Assembly: GCA_025923075.1 (NCBI GenBank)
Contig: JAICGN010000007.1
Coordinates: 1-64,000, forward strand
Length of the DNA: 64,000 nucleotides
Direction of reading: 5' to 3'
From: Chitinophagaceae bacterium
GTDB lineage: Bacteria > Bacteroidota > Bacteroidia > Chitinophagales > Chitinophagaceae
Of the stretch, positions 18,483 through 27,700 are shown one piece after another. The notes under the pieces were generated by a model. It searched no databases. It saw only the letters and a list, made by a program, of their open reading frames with translations, and was not told where the DNA came from. Position 1 is the first letter of the stretch; each line of letters begins with the position of its first letter. A program made the position numbers and the translations under genes.

Positions 18483-19619
18483 ATGAAAAAAATATTTTGG
18501 TTTGGTTTGATTGGCTTACTACTATTCGAAATAGCCAATGTTTATTTCATCATGCCAATGCCCGGCAGTCAGCAAATGAATAGTATCGATCTTGCTTACA
18601 TCCTGTATAAATGGCGTTGGATATTCAGAGGCCTATTTGCTGCGATGATCTTCGTCGGCCTGTTCAAATCGCAATGGAAAAGAAAATGGCTATTGTTTTT
18701 TCCAATTGCTATTGCTGCTGCCGTTGTGTACATGACAAATTTTGTGATGGCTGCGGATCACATGTTTTATCAACCAAAACAAGTTTTGATGGTAAGTACC
18801 AAAGAAAATAAAATTGATTCAAACAGGTTAGTGATCGGTGTGACAAATAATGGCGAAGCAAAGGCATACCCAATACAATTTTTAGGTTACCATCACCAGG
18901 TGCATGACACGGTTGGAGGTAAACCCATGATCATTACTTATTGCACCGTATGCAGAACAGGCAGAGTTTACGAACCACTTGTAAATGGCAGGCCAGAAAA
19001 GTTTCGGCTAGTTGGAATGGATCATTTCAATGCGATGTTTGAAGATGCTACAACAAAAAGCTGGTGGCGGCAGGTTAGCGGCGAAGCCGTAACAGGTAAA
19101 TTAAAAGGACACCAATTACCCGAAGTATTCAGCACACAGACTTCCTTATCAGATTGGTTGCAATTGAATCCAAACTCACTTATCATGCAAGCGGATCCAA
19201 ATTTTATAAAATCTTATGACAGCACGTTTAAATTCGAAAGCGGTGCCAGCAAGAGTAAATTAACGGGGACCGATAGTCTTTCATGGAACGATAAATCGTG
19301 GGTGATAGGCGTAAAAGCTGGAAAAGAAACAAAAGCCTATGACTGGAACCGGCTGAAAAAAGAAAAAATAATACAGGATAAAATTGGTACGACTCCTGTT
19401 TTGATCGTGTTGTCAAAAAATGATAAAAGTTTTTTTGCATTTCAAAGACCAGATGAGAATTCAATTTTCAACTTGAAGGGCGACACGCTGTTAATTGAAA
19501 ACCATAAATACAGAATTGATGGCAAAGGAATTGATACAATATTTTCATTGAAACCATTACCGGCCTCCCAGGAATTCTGGCATAGCTGGCGAACTTTTAA
19601 TCCAGGCACACTGCATTAG
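18483..19619 (+). CDS. DUF3179 domain-containing membrane protein
   Basis: 378 residues. Three N-terminal hydrophobic segments (about 5-23, 48-63 and 72-92) precede a large soluble domain with DUF3179 landmarks: AYPIQFLGYHHQVHDTVGG, ITYCTVCRTGRVYEP, FRLVGMDHFNAMFED and WWRQVSGEAVTG-KGHQL. The domain is widespread and its biochemical role is not settled. It probably faces the periplasm. It follows the AhpD-like gene by 67 bp. Confidence 0.85.
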   Translation: MKKIFWFGLIGLLLFEIANVYFIMPMPGSQQMNSIDLAYILYKWRWIFRGLFAAMIFVGLFKSQWKRKWLLFFPIAIAAAVVYMTNFVMAADHMFYQPKQVLMVSTKENKIDSNRLVIGVTNNGEAKAYPIQFLGYHHQVHDTVGGKPMIITYCTVCRTGRVYEPLVNGRPEKFRLVGMDHFNAMFEDATTKSWWRQVSGEAVTGKLKGHQLPEVFSTQTSLSDWLQLNPNSLIMQADPNFIKSYDSTFKFESGASKSKLTGTDSLSWNDKSWVIGVKAGKETKAYDWNRLKKEKIIQDKIGTTPVLIVLSKNDKSFFAFQRPDENSIFNLKGDTLLIENHKYRIDGKGIDTIFSLKPLPASQEFWHSWRTFNPGTLH

Positions 19620-19661
19620 TCTTTGCTACGGTCGTTTTTCTATTGTCCGGTATGGTTCATG

Positions 19662-19669
19662 TATCTTTA
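19662..19669 (+). promoter_or_regulatory. -7 box (TATCTTTA) of the trehalase gene
   Basis: Close to the Bacteroidota consensus TAnnTTTG, with TTG at 19643-19645. The spacer of 16 is shorter than the usual 19-22, so this is a moderate call. Confidence 0.4.
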
Positions 19670-19686
19670 AAGTGAATTTTACCATC

Positions 19687-21273
19687 ATGAAAAAGACTAC
19701 ACTTATCCTCACTACCATTTTTTCTTTTGTATCACTCGTTGCACAAACAAAGGTGCAAACGCCCGACCAGGTCTATGGCGAATTGTTTAAAGATGTACAG
19801 ATGTCACGCATTTTTCCCGATGGAAAAACTTTTGTGGATTGTGTACCTAAAAGAGATCCGAAGGACATTGTAAAAGATTATCTGGCTATTAAAAAACATC
19901 CGGCAATAAAATTCTCACTGGAGCTTTTTGTAAAAGAAAATTTTGATATGCCGCCAGCTCCTCCTGCCGTCAATTATGTCCAGCAGGAGAAAGATGTGAT
20001 AATGCATATCAAAAACCTTTGGGGGGCCTTAAGACGGGAGCCTGACAAAAAGATCGAGGGAAGTTCATTGTTGCCTTTGCCGCATCCTTATATAGTACCC
20101 GGCGGGCGCTTCAGAGAAATTTATTATTGGGATTCCTATTTCACTATGCTTGGATTAAAAGAAAGCGGCGAAATGGAGATGATTGAAAACATGATCAAAA
20201 ACTTTGCTTATCTCATAGAAACGTATGGACATATTCCCAATGGCAACAGGAGTTATTATATCGGTCGTTCACAGCCGCCGTTTTTTGCTGCAATGGTGCA
20301 ATTGCTTGCTACCATTAAAGGAGATAATGTGTATGTTAACTTTCTTCCTGCGTTAGAAAAGGAATACAGGTTTTGGATGGACGGTGCTTCTAAATTAAAA
20401 GTTGGGCAAGCTTTTCGCCGTGTGGTGAAATTAAAAGATGGAAGCATTTTAAATCGCTATTGGGATGATAGCAATGTACCGAGACAGGAAAGCTGGCGTG
20501 AAGATTTTGAAACTGCTAAAAAATCGGGGCGGAATACAATCGAAATGTATAAACACCTTCGTGCCGGCGCAGAAAGTGGAATTGATTTCAGCAATCGTTG
20601 GTTTGCTGATGGGAAAAATATCACTTCAATTCAAACGACAAATTATATTGCCGTTGATTTGAATGCTCTTTTGACAAACCTGGAGTATGCAATTTCAAAA
20701 GGATACCAGGCTGGAGGAAAAGATAGTGTCGCAAATGACTACAGAAAAAAAGCAGAGAGAAGAAGGGTTGCTATAGATAAATATTGCTGGAACTCTAAAC
20801 TAAATTACTATTGTGATTTTAATTTCAAAACACAACGGATATTAGGCGAAGTTACTCCTGCAGGTATGTATCCATTTTGTTTTTTTGAAAGCAAACCTGA
20901 TTATTTGAGTTTGCAAGCCAAGAAGGCATCTGAAGAAATTAAAGCAAAATTGTTACAACCGGGTGGCGTAACGACAACAGCAAAGAATACAAATCAACAA
21001 TGGGATTCGCCAAATGGATGGGCACCTTTACAATGGATGACCATTTGGGGGCTTGATCGTTGCGGTCAAAAAGAATTGGCAAAAGAGATTGCAATGCGCT
21101 GGATGAAATTGAATATGGACGTTTACGCTCGAACTGGCAAACTCATGGAAAAATATAATGTAGTTGACACCCATCTTGAAGCCGGTGGGGGAGAATATCC
21201 GGGGCAGGATGGTTTTGGTTGGACAAACGGAGTGTTGATGGCATTGATTGCGAAATATGGGAAGCCAGAATAA
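19687..21273 (+). CDS. treA: Periplasmic trehalase, glycoside hydrolase family 37
   Basis: 528 residues from the ATG at 19687, which opens a clean signal peptide (MKKTTLILTTIFSFVSLVAQ). Both GH37 signatures are present: PGGRFREIYYWDSYF at ~138 and QWDSPNGWAPLQ at ~438. The family hydrolyses trehalose to two glucose molecules. PNGNRSYYIGRSQPP and the Gly-rich end EAGGGEYPGQDGFGWTNG are also typical. Secretion puts it in the periplasm, so the glucose can be taken up by the MFS porter encoded nearby on the other strand. Confidence 0.95.
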   Translation: MKKTTLILTTIFSFVSLVAQTKVQTPDQVYGELFKDVQMSRIFPDGKTFVDCVPKRDPKDIVKDYLAIKKHPAIKFSLELFVKENFDMPPAPPAVNYVQQEKDVIMHIKNLWGALRREPDKKIEGSSLLPLPHPYIVPGGRFREIYYWDSYFTMLGLKESGEMEMIENMIKNFAYLIETYGHIPNGNRSYYIGRSQPPFFAAMVQLLATIKGDNVYVNFLPALEKEYRFWMDGASKLKVGQAFRRVVKLKDGSILNRYWDDSNVPRQESWREDFETAKKSGRNTIEMYKHLRAGAESGIDFSNRWFADGKNITSIQTTNYIAVDLNALLTNLEYAISKGYQAGGKDSVANDYRKKAERRRVAIDKYCWNSKLNYYCDFNFKTQRILGEVTPAGMYPFCFFESKPDYLSLQAKKASEEIKAKLLQPGGVTTTAKNTNQQWDSPNGWAPLQWMTIWGLDRCGQKELAKEIAMRWMKLNMDVYARTGKLMEKYNVVDTHLEAGGGEYPGQDGFGWTNGVLMALIAKYGKPE

Positions 21274-21281
21274 TTTTTTAA

Positions 21282-21359
21282 CTAAGAGTTCAAAGGAGAA
21301 AAAGAGATAAGGAGTTTCTTGACTATCTCTTTTTCTCCTTTTCTCCTTTATTCTCTTAG
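21282..21359. terminator. Long inverted repeat between convergent genes
   Basis: CTAAGAG / CTCTTAG outer arms (21282-21288, 21353-21359) and a perfect 17-bp inner stem (21293-21309 with 21324-21340, AAGGAGAAAAAGAGATA). It lies exactly between the trehalase and the convergent sugar kinase, fitting a bidirectional terminator. Confidence 0.65.
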
Positions 21360-21364
21360 CCAAA

Positions 21365-22318
21365 TCATTTAAATATATCGTTGCTCAGATGCTTAAATGC
21401 CTCCATGGCGCCCATGTACTCGCAGGTTCTTGCGCCGGCTTTGTTACCGTTAAGTACAATTTTTTCCCAATCCGGTAGGGTCATTGTTTTTATTTCAGCT
21501 AATGATTTTCCTTCCAACTGGTATAGAATGGCACCAACAAATGCGTCACCCGCACCGGTGGTATCAACCGGTTTTATTTTTATGGTGGGAACAATTTTCG
21601 TTTTACCATTTATTCCGAGCAGTGTTCCATCCTTACCTAATGTAATCGCAAATACAGACTTGGTTCTCAAAAGAAAATCGTTGACAGCATCTGTCACAGT
21701 TGCCCTTCCTGTAAGCATCACGGCTTCTTCATCACTTACTTTGAAAAAGTGACAGGCATCCAAAAAATTCCAGCTCTGATCAATGAACGATTGCTTATCA
21801 TGCTGAAATAATAAGCTTCGGTAATTCGGATCGAAGCTGATAAAAATGTTTTGCAATAAAGATTTTTGCAGCAGGCTTTGATAAGCAACTTGCAAAGGCC
21901 CCGGCAAAAAAGCCGTGGCCGAGCCAAAATGAACGATAGAAAATTCTTCAAGACCAATAGCATCCACTTCGTCACGATTCAATTGCCCATCAGCACCACG
22001 ATTAAAATAAAAATCACGTTCACCATTTTCCATTAACGATACAAAAGCGAACGTGGTAAAATAATTCTCATCCTTCAGCATCCATTTTGTGCTTACGCCA
22101 AATGAGTCCATCACATCAACCAGATGCTGACCAAATGGATCACTACCAACTTTAGCGGCCAGTTCTACATCACCACCCAATGCAGCAATGGCAGCAGCCA
22201 CATTTGTCGGTGCGCCGCCTGGTTTCTTGAGAAAATTCTCTCCTTCTGATAAAGGTTTGCCTTTGTCAGTGCAGATCATATCGATCAACGCTTCGCCAAT
22301 ACAGAGAATTTTTTTCAT
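21365..22318 (-). CDS. PfkB family carbohydrate kinase, fructokinase-like
   Basis: 317 residues. N-terminal GEALIDMICTDKG and KKPGGAPTNVAAAIAALGG are the first PfkB signature; PVDTTGAGDAFVGAILYQL near the C-terminus is the second, with the catalytic Asp and the anion hole. SVFAITLGKDGTLLG fits the same family. The nearest named type is bacterial fructokinase; ribokinase-like enzymes for other sugars are possible. It follows the MFS sugar porter by about 60 bp on the same strand, so the two likely import and phosphorylate one sugar. Confidence 0.88.
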   Translation of the reverse strand: MKKILCIGEALIDMICTDKGKPLSEGENFLKKPGGAPTNVAAAIAALGGDVELAAKVGSDPFGQHLVDVMDSFGVSTKWMLKDENYFTTFAFVSLMENGERDFYFNRGADGQLNRDEVDAIGLEEFSIVHFGSATAFLPGPLQVAYQSLLQKSLLQNIFISFDPNYRSLLFQHDKQSFIDQSWNFLDACHFFKVSDEEAVMLTGRATVTDAVNDFLLRTKSVFAITLGKDGTLLGINGKTKIVPTIKIKPVDTTGAGDAFVGAILYQLEGKSLAEIKTMTLPDWEKIVLNGNKAGARTCEYMGAMEAFKHLSNDIFK

Positions 22319-22325
22319 ACCCCTA

Positions 22326-22344
22326 TCTCCGCCTTAGGCGGAGA
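22326..22344. repeat. 8-bp-stem hairpin between porter and kinase
   Basis: TCTCCGCC-TTA-GGCGGAGA, a perfect palindrome in the 63-bp gap of the porter-kinase operon, 8 bp from the kinase start. It could stabilise or divide the mRNA, or be a dispersed repeat; no T-run follows. Confidence 0.5.
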
Positions 22345-22381
22345 AATTTTATAGTAACAATAGCTAACTCTTTCATCTGTT

Positions 22382-23692
22382 TTAATGGCCTATTCTTGTA
22401 TTCATATCTTCTAATGCAATGCCCTTGGTTTCCGGCATTAGTTTCCAAACAAATAATAATTGAAACACCATCATTAGGGCAAAGAATGCAAATATTATTG
22501 TCGGGCCTATTGATGGCGACTCGGCAAAAAACGTAAATGTTTGTGAGATCAGCGCGGCAAAAAGCCAATGTGTCAAACTCCCTAATGACATGCCTGCTGC
22601 GCGAACCGAATTGGGGAAAACTTCAGAAATAAACACCCAGATAACGGCGCCTTGCCCAACAGCATGTGCAGCAATAAAAAGAAATACAAACCAAGTAATG
22701 CCTGCATGCGTATCACCCGAAAAAGAAAATGCGATCAATGATAAAGAAACAATATACCCGATGGAACCAATATACATTAATGTTCTTCGTCCAAGGCGGT
22801 CGATAAGATACCAGCCCACCAGCGTGAAAATAAAATTGACAACACCAATACCTACACTTGAAAGAAATGCACTGCTCTTTTCCAACCCGGCCATCTTAAA
22901 TACCCGTGGAGCAAAATAGATAATGGCGTTGATGCCAGATAACTGGTTAAAAAAGGCGATGAGGAAAGCAAGCAGGATATACCGGTTAAACTTTCCTGAG
23001 AAAAGCGATTCCTTTTTTTGCTGTACAGAATTTTTTATTTCATGAACCAATTCGTCGGCATTTGCCCCGCTCATTGCAAAGATCTTCCTTGCTTGCTCTT
23101 CATTGTTTCTATATAGTATCAGCCAGCGCGGGCTTTCGGGGGTAAACAACATGAAAACTGAAAATAATAATGAAGGAATGGCAACTACACCCAACATATA
23201 CCGCCAGTCATTTTCACCACCTACCCCTTGCAATAAATAATTGGATAAATAAGCAACCAGAATTCCTGCAACAATATTCAGTTGAAAAGCGATACCCATT
23301 CGGCCCCGGTATTTGGGCGGCGCAATCTCAGAAATATAAATGGGTGCCACGACGGAAGAAGCGCCAATAGCAAAACCTCCTAAAAAGCGAAAGACCATAA
23401 ACGTATACACATCGTTAGCTACCGCTGCACCAATTGATGAAACAAGAAAAATAATTCCGATCCATAGCAAGGTTTTTTTTCTTCCAAATTTATTTGCAGG
23501 AAAACTTCCAATAATGGCGCCAACAACAGTACCGTACAAAGCAATTGCAATCGCGGTCCCGTGCATCAGGCCACTAAGGTTCCATAATTTTTGTATCACT
23601 TGCTCGGCACCGGAGATCACCGCCACATCCATTCCAAACAAAAAGCCACCGAGTGCCACAGTGATAGACCAAAGAATCAGGTTGCGGTTCAT
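22382..23692 (-). CDS. MFS sugar porter (sugar:proton symporter)
   Basis: 436 residues with about 12 membrane helices. Sugar-porter motifs in order: GGFLFGMDVAVISGAE, GRKKTLLW, RFLGGFAIGASSVVAPIYISEIAPPKYRGRM, PESPRWLI, DRLGRRTLM and PETKG (C-terminal), the full PESPR/PETKG set of the family. It should import a hexose or disaccharide across the inner membrane. Together with the kinase downstream and the trehalase opposite it, it gives a path for glucose or a related sugar. Confidence 0.92.
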   Translation of the reverse strand: MNRNLILWSITVALGGFLFGMDVAVISGAEQVIQKLWNLSGLMHGTAIAIALYGTVVGAIIGSFPANKFGRKKTLLWIGIIFLVSSIGAAVANDVYTFMVFRFLGGFAIGASSVVAPIYISEIAPPKYRGRMGIAFQLNIVAGILVAYLSNYLLQGVGGENDWRYMLGVVAIPSLLFSVFMLFTPESPRWLILYRNNEEQARKIFAMSGANADELVHEIKNSVQQKKESLFSGKFNRYILLAFLIAFFNQLSGINAIIYFAPRVFKMAGLEKSSAFLSSVGIGVVNFIFTLVGWYLIDRLGRRTLMYIGSIGYIVSLSLIAFSFSGDTHAGITWFVFLFIAAHAVGQGAVIWVFISEVFPNSVRAAGMSLGSLTHWLFAALISQTFTFFAESPSIGPTIIFAFFALMMVFQLLFVWKLMPETKGIALEDMNTRIGH

Positions 23693-23776
23693 AAGCGTTT
23701 GTTGATTTGGTATTGAAACTGGAAAATAACAATGAAATTCCAGATTTTAGATATTTCTTTCTCACTTATAAAACTA

Positions 23777-23808
23777 TTGAGCTAATTACACTCCCCTACT
23801 TATTTTTG
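23777..23808 (+). promoter_or_regulatory. Bacteroidota-type promoter for the SRPBCC-like gene
   Basis: TTG (23777-23779), 21-bp spacer, then TATTTTTG (23801-23808), an exact TAnnTTTG -7 box 17 bp before the chosen start codon. Confidence 0.65.
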
Positions 23809-23824
23809 CCAATCCTTGCATAAT

Positions 23825-24745
23825 ATGAAAAAAATATTAATTGGGCTGATTTTGTCAATAACATTCCTCTTAGCTGCAGTTTACTTATTTATTCCGCATC
23901 AAATAAAAATAGAAGCTGCTGTTTCGTTGAATGCAGCAGTGCCTGGTGTGTTCCGTACGCTGGCAAAGGATACTAACTGGAAAAAATGGTGGCCCGGGGA
24001 AATGCCTTTTGCTTATAATGAAGAATCATACTTCATTAGGGGAAATATCTTCAATGCGTTTGATATTGGCATCTACACTAATAAGGATACAATTAACAGC
24101 CGGATGGAACTTGTATTTGTAAAGGCGGATACAATGACGATCTTGTGGAATGCAGAACAAGTAACCAGCAACAATCCTTTTAAAAGGTTTATCCGATATC
24201 GTCATGCGAAGGAAACGGCAAAAAATATGAATACTATTCTTCAAAGCATGAAAGCATTTCTTCAAAAAAAGGAAAATATTTATGGGTTTGATATAAAAGA
24301 AACATTGGTTAAAGATTCGGTGTTAATATCCACGCGCCGGACATTTGATCATTATCCGAATGCGCAGGAAGTGGATGCCATGATACAAAGCCTTAAAAGA
24401 TATATTGTTCAGAATAATGGGATTGAAAACAATTTACCAATGCTGAATGTCCTGAAAGTTGACAGCTTTCATTATGAAGCAATGACCGCAATTCCTGTTG
24501 ATAAAGAATTGCCAAAAACCAGTGAGTTTGCTCCTAAGTATTTATTAAAAGGAGGATATATTTTAGAAGCACAAATACAAGGCGGACCATATACAATTGA
24601 GAACAGCTTAAAAGAATTTGAAAACTATCGTTCAGATTATAAGCTGGCGTCGCCGGCTATACCTTATCAATTGCTTGTTACCGACAGAGTGAAGGAAGCC
24701 GATACAACAAAATGGATCACGCGCTTGTATTACCCCGTATTTTGA
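23825..24745 (+). CDS. Membrane-anchored SRPBCC/GyrI-like protein
   Basis: 306 residues from the ATG at 23825; a TTG three codons upstream is in frame but less likely. One N-terminal hydrophobic segment (KKILIGLILSITFLLAAVYLFIP) is an anchor or signal. The rest has the look of a START/SRPBCC domain (AAVPGVFRTLAKDTNWKKWWPG) followed by an AraC-effector-like half (SFHYEAMTAIPVDKELP, ...KGGYILEAQIQGGPYT). Ligand-binding or lipid-binding role is an inference. Its stop codon is directly next to the stop of the convergent FG-GAP gene, with no gap. Confidence 0.6.
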   Translation: MKKILIGLILSITFLLAAVYLFIPHQIKIEAAVSLNAAVPGVFRTLAKDTNWKKWWPGEMPFAYNEESYFIRGNIFNAFDIGIYTNKDTINSRMELVFVKADTMTILWNAEQVTSNNPFKRFIRYRHAKETAKNMNTILQSMKAFLQKKENIYGFDIKETLVKDSVLISTRRTFDHYPNAQEVDAMIQSLKRYIVQNNGIENNLPMLNVLKVDSFHYEAMTAIPVDKELPKTSEFAPKYLLKGGYILEAQIQGGPYTIENSLKEFENYRSDYKLASPAIPYQLLVTDRVKEADTTKWITRLYYPVF

Positions 24746-27700
24746 TCAATGAAGCCTTATAACTTTTAAACTATCATTATTTCTTGCAACAAGAAGTGCT
24801 TCCTTTCTGTCAATAGTGATCTTTCTGATATGCCTTACCTCTCCTTTTATCATATAACCATTTAATGATTCGCAACTAAACTTGCCTTCTCCTTTATTCA
24901 TCAGTACAGTTCCGTAATCGCCATCATATTCACCCATTTGGATACTGTTATGATAAAAGTTGCCGGCTAACAAGATATCCGGTCTGCTATCATTATTCAG
25001 ATCTGCTATTGTAGCGTCACGATATGGAGTAAGTTGTGCCTCCCATGGTAATTCCTTCAGGCTAAAATTCCAATTACCATTGTTGATCAACATAATATTA
25101 GAAAAATAATTTGCAGAAAGCAGACTGGCCGAATTCAGTTTTTCTGTTTTGAAAATATCATTCAATGTCGCTTTCGCAAAATCCTCTGCATATAAATATT
25201 TTTTCTTTAGCTCAGGTATTTGCCTTACTAATTCGTCTTTTGTGGCAAACGGGATTTCCTTCCCACCCAGATAATAAGTAAGTACTTGCTCTTTTTTACC
25301 ATTATCGTCATAATCGTTGTAATATAAACGAACAGGATGTTGGCCAGATGCTTGTAGCCTGTTGTTCAATCCCAGGTTGCCGCCAATAAGATCAAGGTCC
25401 CCATCACCGTCAACATCTACTGGCAATGTAAAATTCCACCAGCCCTTTTTATCGGTTAAATATTTCTTTTCAAGCCTGTTTTTCTGATTTATAAAGGCAG
25501 CTATTCCATCCCATTCTAATGAAAGCACCAGGTCACTATCACCATCTTTATCGAGATCACTCCAAAATGAATGTTTTACAAATCCTGCCATTGATAATTC
25601 TTTACTGTATTGATCGGTTACATCATTAAACTTTCCTTTGCCGTCATTTTTTAATAAATAAGATCGTGGTATTGTGCCATATTCATTTGGCACTGCCCGA
25701 CCCGCAATAAACAGATCGACATAACCATCACCCGAAAAATCATATGCCGCAACGCAAGATGCAGTTAACATTATACGCTTATCAAAAGCATCAGTCAACT
25801 TCTGAAGATTTTCTTTACCATCATTTAAATAAACTCTTGGCAATAAAAATTCACTGTTGCCATAATATTCATTTCCCCCGCTTGCGATAACAAGATCATT
25901 AAAAGAGTCATTATTTACATCCACAAAAACTGCATCAACATCTTCATACGTACTATCCGAATCCAAGGCAGGTTGATCTGATCTTAAAAATTTACCACTG
26001 CTTTGCTGGATAAACAGACCTGGTTTTTTGAATTTACTTGATCCAACAAATACATCTTCCAGGCCATCGTTATTGATATCTCCAACAGCCAATGCAGGCC
26101 CCTCTCTTGAAGTCATAAAAGGAATTAATGGCTCGCGGTCAAACTCATTAAAAGAATTTTCTTCATGCAGGTATGATAAGCCTGTCTGGCTTGTGATATC
26201 TTCTGCAGGTACCAAAGCGTTAGAGATATTTTGTTGAAATACTTTATAATCAAACTTGGCCAGTCCACTTTTATATGCCACAGTTACGATTGAATCCTTA
26301 ACCGGCGCTAATTTTTCATAAGTATTATCCGGCCAGACAATAAGAATTGAATCAACATTTGTTTTATGAAGTCCTATATGCAACGGCACCTCCATGCTTC
26401 CCTGGAAACCCCGCACGGGGAATTTTTCATAAGTACGCATTTCTCCGAAAGGAGTCCTTTGGACATTTTTTGTAAATACAATTGCTTTTGTTCCAATACC
26501 ATTTATATTAAGTGGGGGCCCTTGCAATTTAAATTCAAGGAAAGATCTTTTTTCAGTGCCATCATTCGAAAGATTTTTATAGATCAATGCCGGCTCATCC
26601 ACATTGTTCACTACCATATCCATATCGCCATCATTATCAAAATCAGCATAAGCAGCGCCGTTCGAGTATGTTCTGGGGTTATTCCTTATCATGGAGTCTG
26701 CATCAACAAATTTTGCTTCGCCTTTATTCAAATAGAATTTATTGGTCAGCTTTATCTGCGGAAATTTTTGTATCAGCGCCATATCATTTTCATCAACACG
26801 ATTTGTCCTTATTTTTTCCTGCAGTTCAACGTTGCTCACAAAGTTTATATAATCCATGTCATTCAGCCGTTTGGGAATACCATTACTGATAAACAGATCC
26901 TTCCAGCCATCATTATCAAAATCCGTCCACAACGCTGCCCAACTCCAGTCTGTTGCATACACGCCACTGTAAAAACCAATTTCAGTGAACAAGCCATTTC
27001 TCCTGTTTAGCTGTAGCGTGTTCCTTGCAAACTGAGGATGATAACCATGCCTGATCTTAAAATGGAAAAGGTTATACTCGTTTTCGCCCAATGATCTTTT
27101 TAAAATGTAGGGATCCTCAGGCATCATATCAATTGAAATAATTTCAGGAAATCCATCATTTGTAATATCGGCTACATCAGTACCCATGCTGAACTGGCTT
27201 GTGTGCATTATGGTGCCTTCCAACGTATCCAGGAAAGTCCCATTCTTCTGATTAATGTAGAGATAATCGTTTTCATGAAAATCATTGCCGATATACAGGT
27301 CAGGATAACCATCGAGATTTATATCGGCAACAGAAAGCCCCAAACCATATCCGATTATTGACCTGTTAATTCCGGCTGTCGCAGATACATCAACAAATTT
27401 AACCTCCCCCTTACGCCCTCCAGCGGGGGATTCATTTCTGAAAAGATAATCTGCCGCGAGTGTATCAAATGTATTCAGGTAAGATGACCGTTCATTAAAG
27501 GTTCCGTCAAAGCGAAGTGAATGATTCATTAAGAAAAAATCCAGATCTCCATCAAGGTCATAATCGAAAAAAGCCGCCTGGGTACCAAAACCGCTGAAGT
27601 CAAGACCCAACTTCCCGGCTTCATCTTCATAATAAGGCACCCCATTCGCGTCTTTTCCTTGACAAATCAAAAATTGATTCTTGCTTTTCAATGTTTCATA

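Noticed and set aside
26366-27010. 214-residue plus-strand ORF inside the FG-GAP gene
   Set aside because: Shadow of the long minus-strand gene; aspartate-rich repeats read backwards give long ORFs rich in Ile, Cys and His, without domain features.
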